Shown in pieces: positions 58,686 through 64,000 of a DNA stretch of 64,000 nucleotides. Under the pieces are notes generated by a model that worked only from the letters and a program-made list of their open reading frames with translations, was not told where the DNA came from and made no database searches. A program made the position numbers and the translations under genes. The DNA is from Strongyloides papillosus (Eukaryota > Nematoda > Chromadorea > Rhabditida > Strongyloididae): positions 124,001 to 188,000 of the forward strand of contig SRSI01000037.1 in NCBI GenBank assembly GCA_005656395.1, given 5' to 3'. Position 1 is the first letter of the stretch; each line of letters opens with the position of its first letter.

Positions 58686-60374
58686 CTACAATTCAAGTCT
58701 ATCAGTGGTGTGCATTTTCGTATCTCCATATTGAGATAATCCATCAGAAAGTGACATATTCTTGAAATGTTGTGATTTCTTAAACTCCGCGTACAATGAA
58801 AAAAATATATGAAGACTCCTAATTCTGCTATCAATAACTGGTATATCAACTATAGCAAGACATATGTCAACAAATTCCTTTAAATCAACATTTAAGTTAG
58901 CTGTTGGAAGTCTGATTTTCTTGATAACCTTCTCAACACTTTCAGGCCACTCTTGCATCAACTTCTCAATGTCGGGTAAATTTTTCGTATGGGGTACTGT
59001 TGTAGCCTGTTTTGTACTTTGAATTTCTTTGACATTTGATATCCATTGGTTAAGAATAAGTGATTTATTAGCATGACTTGGAATGTTCCTTACCGGCCCA
59101 TCATTATCATCGACATTCTTGATATCTTTGAAATTTTTTGACATCATCAACCTGATAGCAGTTGGATCACTTTGCTCTATTGCTGGTTCATCAAGAATTG
59201 TCAAACCCAAATTATCTTCAACCTCATCTGGTCTGGGAATTTTTATAAATGGGTCAACATCACCAACAGCGGGTGCATAATCTGGTATAAATGGTAGTAA
59301 ACGATAAGGTATGTCAATGTTAGGTGGAGTATAATCTTCAATCATTTCAAATAATTTACTCAATTCACTTGTCATTTTCAACACTTTCCCTTGACTTTCT
59401 TCTTCTTTTTTATTATATTTATTCTCTTCTGGAGGACTTTCAAGTACCCCGTCGTCGTCATCATCATCCTCATCTTCTTGATAAAGTTGTTCCTCCTTTA
59501 GTGGTTCAGTTTTAGGACCAGAAAAGGCCTTTGCTAAATTTGTTATACCACTAAATGCTGATGCAATACCTTGTACACCACTTGATTGATTATTACTATC
59601 AGTACTTTGTCTTCTACTTAGTACCCCGTAGTTACTCTCAGATGCATCTGAATCTTCCTCTTTACTAAAATTGTAATATGATGGTTTTGGTTGGTTTTTT
59701 AATAATTTTGATGAGGTGATTACGTCATCCTCCATATAAGCTGGTGGTGGTTCTGAGGGATAATCTGGACTGTAACTGTGTTGGACGATCTCCTCAATCT
59801 CATCATTATCTACTTGATTATCTCTCTCAAATATAGTACCTTCGTTTGGTGCTCTTTGAATTGATTCATTTTTCCTCCTTGTATCCATATCATCATCTTC
59901 TATATTTAACGAGCCACTTCTGGAGGTCCTTTTGTCATCCATTAATAATTCTTTATTGTAATCAGATAAATCTTGAGAATCTTCCTCTTGGACTATTGTT
60001 AATTCCTTTTTTAGTTCATTTAATTGATTTTTTCCTAAGGACTCTTCTAAGATTATTTCACTTTTTATCTGCCTCTCCTTTTCCTCGAACTCCGAAAGTG
60101 ATTCTTGATAGTCAATTCCAAAGCTTTTAGAAGTATCTGGAGGTGGTGATAATATATCTAAATAAGATTAATATATAAAATAATTACGCAGTATTACCTT
60201 TATTATCCTCAATATTGGTTTCTTTTTCAATACTACCTATTGATAAATTCTATAAAAATAAAACAAATATTAGATGAAGTATTTTCGTGATAGAGTGCCA
60301 AAAATAGATTATGTGCAAATTAAAGATAGTATTAAACTTACATCCCCATCTGCCTCTTTATGATTATTGTCCAT
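58686..60374 (-). CDS. dyf-6: Intraflagellar transport protein IFT46
   Basis: Three exons (60342-60374, 60198-60249, 58686-60157) join in phase to 518 residues. The N-terminal 270 residues are acidic and disordered with Asp runs. The IFT46 core is clear: PYRLLPFIPDYAPAVGDVDPFIKIPRPDEV, DNLGLTILDEPAIEQSDPT, then an Asn-Trp-containing helix (LILNQWISNV) and DIEKLMQEWPESVEKVIKKI. IFT46 is an IFT-B complex subunit needed to build cilia; in C. elegans (DYF-6) it acts in sensory neurons. The tail (IVDIPVIDSRIRSLHIFFSLYAEFKKSQHF) also matches the family. An X-box-like site 79-92 bp upstream of the start supports control by an RFX factor (DAF-19). Confidence 0.95.
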
Positions 60375-60452
60375 TTTAAAAAGTTAAAACTATTCAGCGG
60401 AAACAGCAATACTTTTTATATGTCATTCACAATTTTAAGTTTAATAGTTCTC

Positions 60453-60466
60453 GTTTCCATGGAGAC
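60453..60466 (-). promoter_or_regulatory. X-box-like RFX/DAF-19 site of the IFT46 gene
   Basis: GTTTCCATGGAGAC is a 14-bp imperfect palindrome close to the X-box consensus GTTNCCATRGNAAC (6-bp half sites around AT). It lies 79-92 bp upstream of the IFT46 start, the position in which functional X-boxes are found in C. elegans cilia genes. Confidence 0.7.
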
Positions 60467-61220
60467 ATATTCAATGAATTTTTTGTCTGCATCCTATCAC
60501 TTCTCAATGACTTTTTTTGAGTGAGAAAATAAATTAAAAAAGGAAAAAAAATCTATTATAATACGATTAATTCTCACTCTAACTTGAAGTATAGTATAAA
60601 TTTAAAATTAAAAAAAAATTTCATGAAAAAAAAGTAAAATTATGATATTTAACTAACACTTTTCAACATATCATCATTAGTTATACAAGAATTAACAAAC
60701 TTAAAAGATATAAATTTACATTATAAATTTGTCAAAATGTGATTTGGTTGTGTTATGTACTTCAAATTTTCCGTAAAATATCTTAAAGAAAAGATAAAAC
60801 ATAAAATATACAAGAAACGTTAGGAGAAAATTAAAAGAACCTCTTGAAAATTATTACACTGTTCATTACTTTTATATATCTTGTCCAGATCAAGAGCAAT
60901 CATTAAATTGAGTAGGAAATTTTTAGACCAAACAATCCTCCATACCAAAAGATTACGGAAAATGAATTCATTTTGTGTCAGGTTGTCCGCAAAATTTGTT
61001 GCCATCGAGATTCCCTTTTTTTTAATTATAATTAGAAGTTATTAATAAGGTAAAATATTTACCCTTCAATTATAATTGACTATTCATATTACGAAGATAT
61101 ATTCACCTAGATACCCTGAGATTATTTTTTTTACAATCTCACAAAATCATCTTTTTACATTCCTGTTAGTGAGATTTTTCAATTTTAATTATATTATTAT
61201 AAATACTCACTTGCTTCAAT
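60467..61220. other. Intergenic region, IFT46 to calmodulin-like gene
   Basis: About 750 bp between divergent genes. It contains the doubtful small frame at 60820-61005. Otherwise AT-rich; promoter of the distal first exon of the calmodulin-like gene expected near its right end. Confidence 0.4.
60820..61005 (-). CDS. Doubtful small open frame
   Basis: Sixty-one codons beginning MATNFADNLTQNEFIFRNLL, with more balanced codon use than nearby noncoding DNA and an in-frame GTATGG donor-like site after FRNLL. No domain, signal peptide or partner exon was recognised. It could be a first exon of something lost or chance. Confidence 0.2.
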   Translation of the reverse strand: MATNFADNLTQNEFIFRNLLVWRIVWSKNFLLNLMIALDLDKIYKSNEQCNNFQEVLLIFS

Positions 61221-64000
61221 ATGGGAATATTTAAAATAAAAAGAAGGATAAGCAAATATATAACAAAACCCATAACGAATATTATTAAATATAAACTTAA
61301 TTTTCGAAATATTTATTATGGTGAACGGGATCTAAGTACAATTGGAGTAAGAGACCTTAAATTTGTTAGATTTATGAAACGAGTAAGTTTAAAAATTTTT
61401 CCCTTCCATTTTTCACATTTTTTTCTACATAATAGTAAAATTCCTATCCATGATACTTGAAAATTGTATTAAAAAAGTAAATTTTCATTCTTATTTCATA
61501 ATGTAAGTGCTAATATTGTAGTCTATATATAGTTTAATATCATTATTTTAATATTTTTAAAATTTTTTATCCACTCTCCCTAATATAAGTAATTTTCTTT
61601 AATCATTTTTATAATAAAATTTGGATTGTTAATTATATTATATTGTGTCCTAACAAATCTTCAAATAATATTGTTTAAGTTTATAGTAAATTTAAAAATA
61701 GATGGTAAAAATTACTATCTAACCCATGTTTCTAGAGGATAGTTTTGTTATGTTTTTATTGTAAAGATAATTTTCATATTATTTGAACTTTTATGCGTTT
61801 GTTTTTGTCAACAGAATTTCATTTAATTATCCTATATTCATTATAATCCTATTAAAATGGGAATGACATCACAATTTTAATAAACTTTTAAAAACATCCT
61901 ATTATTTTTAACCCTAATTCTTTAATCTTTTTTTTCTATGTGGTAAAATTTTTTGTATGCTATGCTATTAATAGATATAATGATAAAAACATACATTTTT
62001 TCATTTTTAATGTACTTTTTCTATGGAAACAATTTTATTTCATTTAAAAAATGAGAGGATTATTAAATAAATTATAAAAGTCTAAAAATAATTTCTATCA
62101 TTCTGTCGTTTATATACATTTTAGAATTATGACGTGCATATATATTTTTATGTGATCTTGGCATTAATAATTATATTCTATTTCATATATTTATTTAAAA
62201 ATATAACTTTAACATGATAATTATAATAAAAAAATATTTTTGATAAAACTTTACATCTATTCGCAAATTTATTAGATGATTATAATTTTGTTAATTAAAC
62301 GATGACTTCCTATTAAAGTAATCATAACTTTTAGGCATGCTCACGTAATTAAAATGCTTTTATATATGGCACATTATAAATTAAAAATTATTACTTTAGT
62401 TTGAATAAATATAATTACAGTTTATGTAGACATTTAACATCGGATAATCTATATATCTATTTTTAGCAAAAAAAATTACACCGTTTTCGTTGCTCTATTG
62501 ACGTTTATCAAATTAATGAAAAAATGGAAATGTTCCTATAAATATTTATAAACATAAATCTTAATATCACTTCCTTCTTTTTAGTTTAGATAAATTCTTC
62601 AAATTATACCGTAACGTACATTTTATTGGGGATACCTTTCATTAAATAACTTATATTATTTAATAACTTTTATAATTGTCTTATGAAACTAATTTTGTTT
62701 TTAATCTCATTCTGATAATGAAGGTGTAATAAAATTCATCAAACTACACTATTACTTTTTAATTAATTAATCTCTGATTAGACTAATTCTTGGTAATCAT
62801 TTAAAAGAATTTTATACTTTTATTTTCTCCTCATTCACTCACATAATAGTTACCTCAAAATTTGACATATTTTTGGCAGATTTGTCATACTCGTGATTAT
62901 AAGAACTACTAAATTTACTTTCTTAATATCGGTTAATTTTGATTAATTATAATAATTAAAAGAATGACGATTGACATATTTTGTTAGGTATAAATATAAA
63001 ATAGTAAAGTATAATATTGTTTACTCATTCCTAGCAAAATAAAGTTTTAAAATTTTAATTAATTAAGCTACTAAAAATTATTATCTTAACTTTTCATTCC
63101 TCATAAATTTTATAAATTGAAATACATATAATAAAGTTTAACTTTTATAATTTTTAATTAAAAAATGCGTTATTATCGTGGTGCCAGATTTAACCAGCGA
63201 AGGAAGGTTTGTTTGTTTTGGGGTCCCAACTTTTGGTAATAACCTTGATTAATAGTTTTATAAAAAAAACACTTCTAATAGTTGTCTATAACATTTGGAA
63301 AAAAATGTCGTGGGAGTAATTTTAAATACTAATGTTTATTCCATAATATGTTTTCTAAATATCTTTAACAAGTTATTAATATAAAAATACTATCTATGAA
63401 TTAATTATTAGCTAGAATCTCCTAAGAAAATTATTTTTTTATTAATATACATCAAAAATCTTTCTATTTTTGTATTATGTAAACCATAATTTTTTTTAAT
63501 TATTAGTTTTTTTATTAATAAGAATCTTTTGAAAATAACCACTTCCTAGAATGTTTTTTTACTCACCATAGTATACATACTTTCCTTTTCCTATGATATC
63601 TACCATTTAAAAATTTTAATACTTTTCCTCTTTTTTTACCATTTTCCTTGATTAATGTAAATATTATATTATTTATTTTATTACTTTTTAGTTGTATGAA
63701 AACGCAATGGCTCTTGGGGCTCGATGTGCACAAAATGTTAATGTAATGCAATACAGTGAAGAAGTCATTAAACAAGTAAGTAATTTAAAAAATAATAATA
63801 ATACTTTTATTTTTATAGCTTACACCTGAGGAAATTGAAGAATTTCATGAGGCATTCATAATGTTCGACAAGGATCGGAACGGTACAATAAGTACAAAAG
63901 AATTGGGTGTTGCTATGCGGAGTCTGGGACAAAATCCAACAGAACAAGAAATTCTTGAAATGATTAATGAAGTAGATATTGATGGGAATGGGCAAATAGA
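61221..64000 (+). CDS. Calmodulin-like EF-hand protein with two possible first exons, runs off right edge
   Basis: Common exons 63692-63775 and 63819-64000 (partial) encode [19 protein letters not shown]...EEVIKQ, then [30 protein letters not shown] (EF-hand 1, DxDxNGTIxxxE complete) and [29 protein letters not shown] (start of EF-hand 2). This is calmodulin-like with an N-terminal extension, resembling C. elegans CAL-1. Two upstream exons both end in phase 0 at good donors: 61221-61382 ([13 protein letters not shown]..., 54 residues, basic, GTAAGT) and 63165-63206 ([14 protein letters not shown], 14 residues, GTTTGT). Either can join 63692, so alternative promoters are likely. The first has a Gly at position 2 (possible N-myristoylation) and many Lys/Arg, suggesting membrane attachment. 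EF-hands 2-4 continue past the edge. Confidence 0.88.
61383..63164. other. Long first intron of calmodulin-like gene
   Basis: About 1.8 kb between the two candidate first exons, AT-rich, no supportable ORF. The promoter for the second first exon should lie at its right end. Confidence 0.5.

Noticed and set aside
59083..60130. Plus-strand frames opposite IFT46
   Set aside because: Antisense shadows of the IFT46 exon, which has strong family matches and phased introns.
1..64000. tRNA, rRNA, spliced-leader RNA genes or CRISPR arrays
   Set aside because: No clear tRNA T-loop/anticodon arrangement, spliced-leader sequence or regular spaced repeat was found by eye; a covariance-model scan could still detect a tRNA.

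Overview
The window looks like a piece of a parasitic nematode genome, most likely Strongyloides or a close relative. It is very AT-rich, most introns are only 35-55 nt with plain GT-AG ends, and genes have few exons. It carries a nematode alpha-2 type IV collagen, an expanded tandem family of astacin metallopeptidases, an acetylcholinesterase-like carboxylesterase, and nematode-type families (ZP cuticlin-like, DUF273, DUF1647, sulfotransferase, ShKT). All gene models were built by eye from reading frames, splice sites and remembered family signatures. No database was searched.

Layout. 1-9443 (minus): 5' two-thirds or so of a let-2-type collagen IV alpha-2 gene, running off the left edge; one large intron holds a decayed non-LTR retrotransposon, and two other introns share a diverged repeat. 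About 10.3-10.5 kb: possible tyrosine-recombinase relic. 11.3-13.5 kb (minus): multi-zinc-finger protein whose reading frame is interrupted. 13.9-15.5 kb (minus): ZP-domain membrane protein. 17.4-18.7 kb (minus): secreted basic protein of unknown function. 19.4-21.3 kb (minus): CLPTM1. 22.6-24.4 kb (plus): SLC22-like transporter. 24.6-25.0 kb (minus): MARVEL-like four-helix membrane protein. 26.8-27.0 kb (minus): small secreted peptide candidate. 27.7-27.9 kb (minus): a spliced metallothionein-like gene that single-frame ORF calling misses.

29.3-39.4 kb: five astacin genes on the plus strand with an opposing DUF273 glycosyltransferase between the fourth and fifth. Only the second astacin keeps HExxHxxGxxH. 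The first and third keep all three zinc histidines but have lost the catalytic glutamate; the fourth and fifth have lost every zinc ligand, although their reading frames, cysteines, EGF and CUB parts are intact. 41.5-43.3 kb (plus): an acetylcholinesterase-like carboxylesterase with a complete triad but Leu in place of the choline-binding Trp. 43.7-44.9 kb: an unidentified broken gene. 46.4-47.3 and 55.3-56.3 kb (minus): two paralogous sulfotransferase-like genes. 47.8-48.6 kb (minus): a broken copy of the mitochondrial translation GTPase GUF1/EF4. 49.4-50.4 kb (minus): a four-exon gene of unknown function. 51.2-52.4 kb (minus): an Asn/Gln-rich protein. 53.1-54.4 kb (plus): DUF1647 protein. 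57.1-57.5 kb (minus): ShKT-domain secreted protein.

57.8-60.4 kb (minus): a U1A/U2B''-type spliceosomal protein directly downstream of IFT46 (dyf-6), with an X-box-like site about 80 bp upstream of the IFT46 start. 61.2 kb to the right edge (plus): a calmodulin-like gene with two possible first exons.

The 29-57 kb stretch concentrates secreted or secretory-pathway gene families known to be expanded in Strongyloides or in nematodes generally (astacin, AChE-like, glycosyltransferase, sulfotransferase, ShKT). The most unusual observation is the graded loss of catalytic residues across the astacin array, which suggests a cluster of secreted pseudoproteases beside one probable active enzyme.
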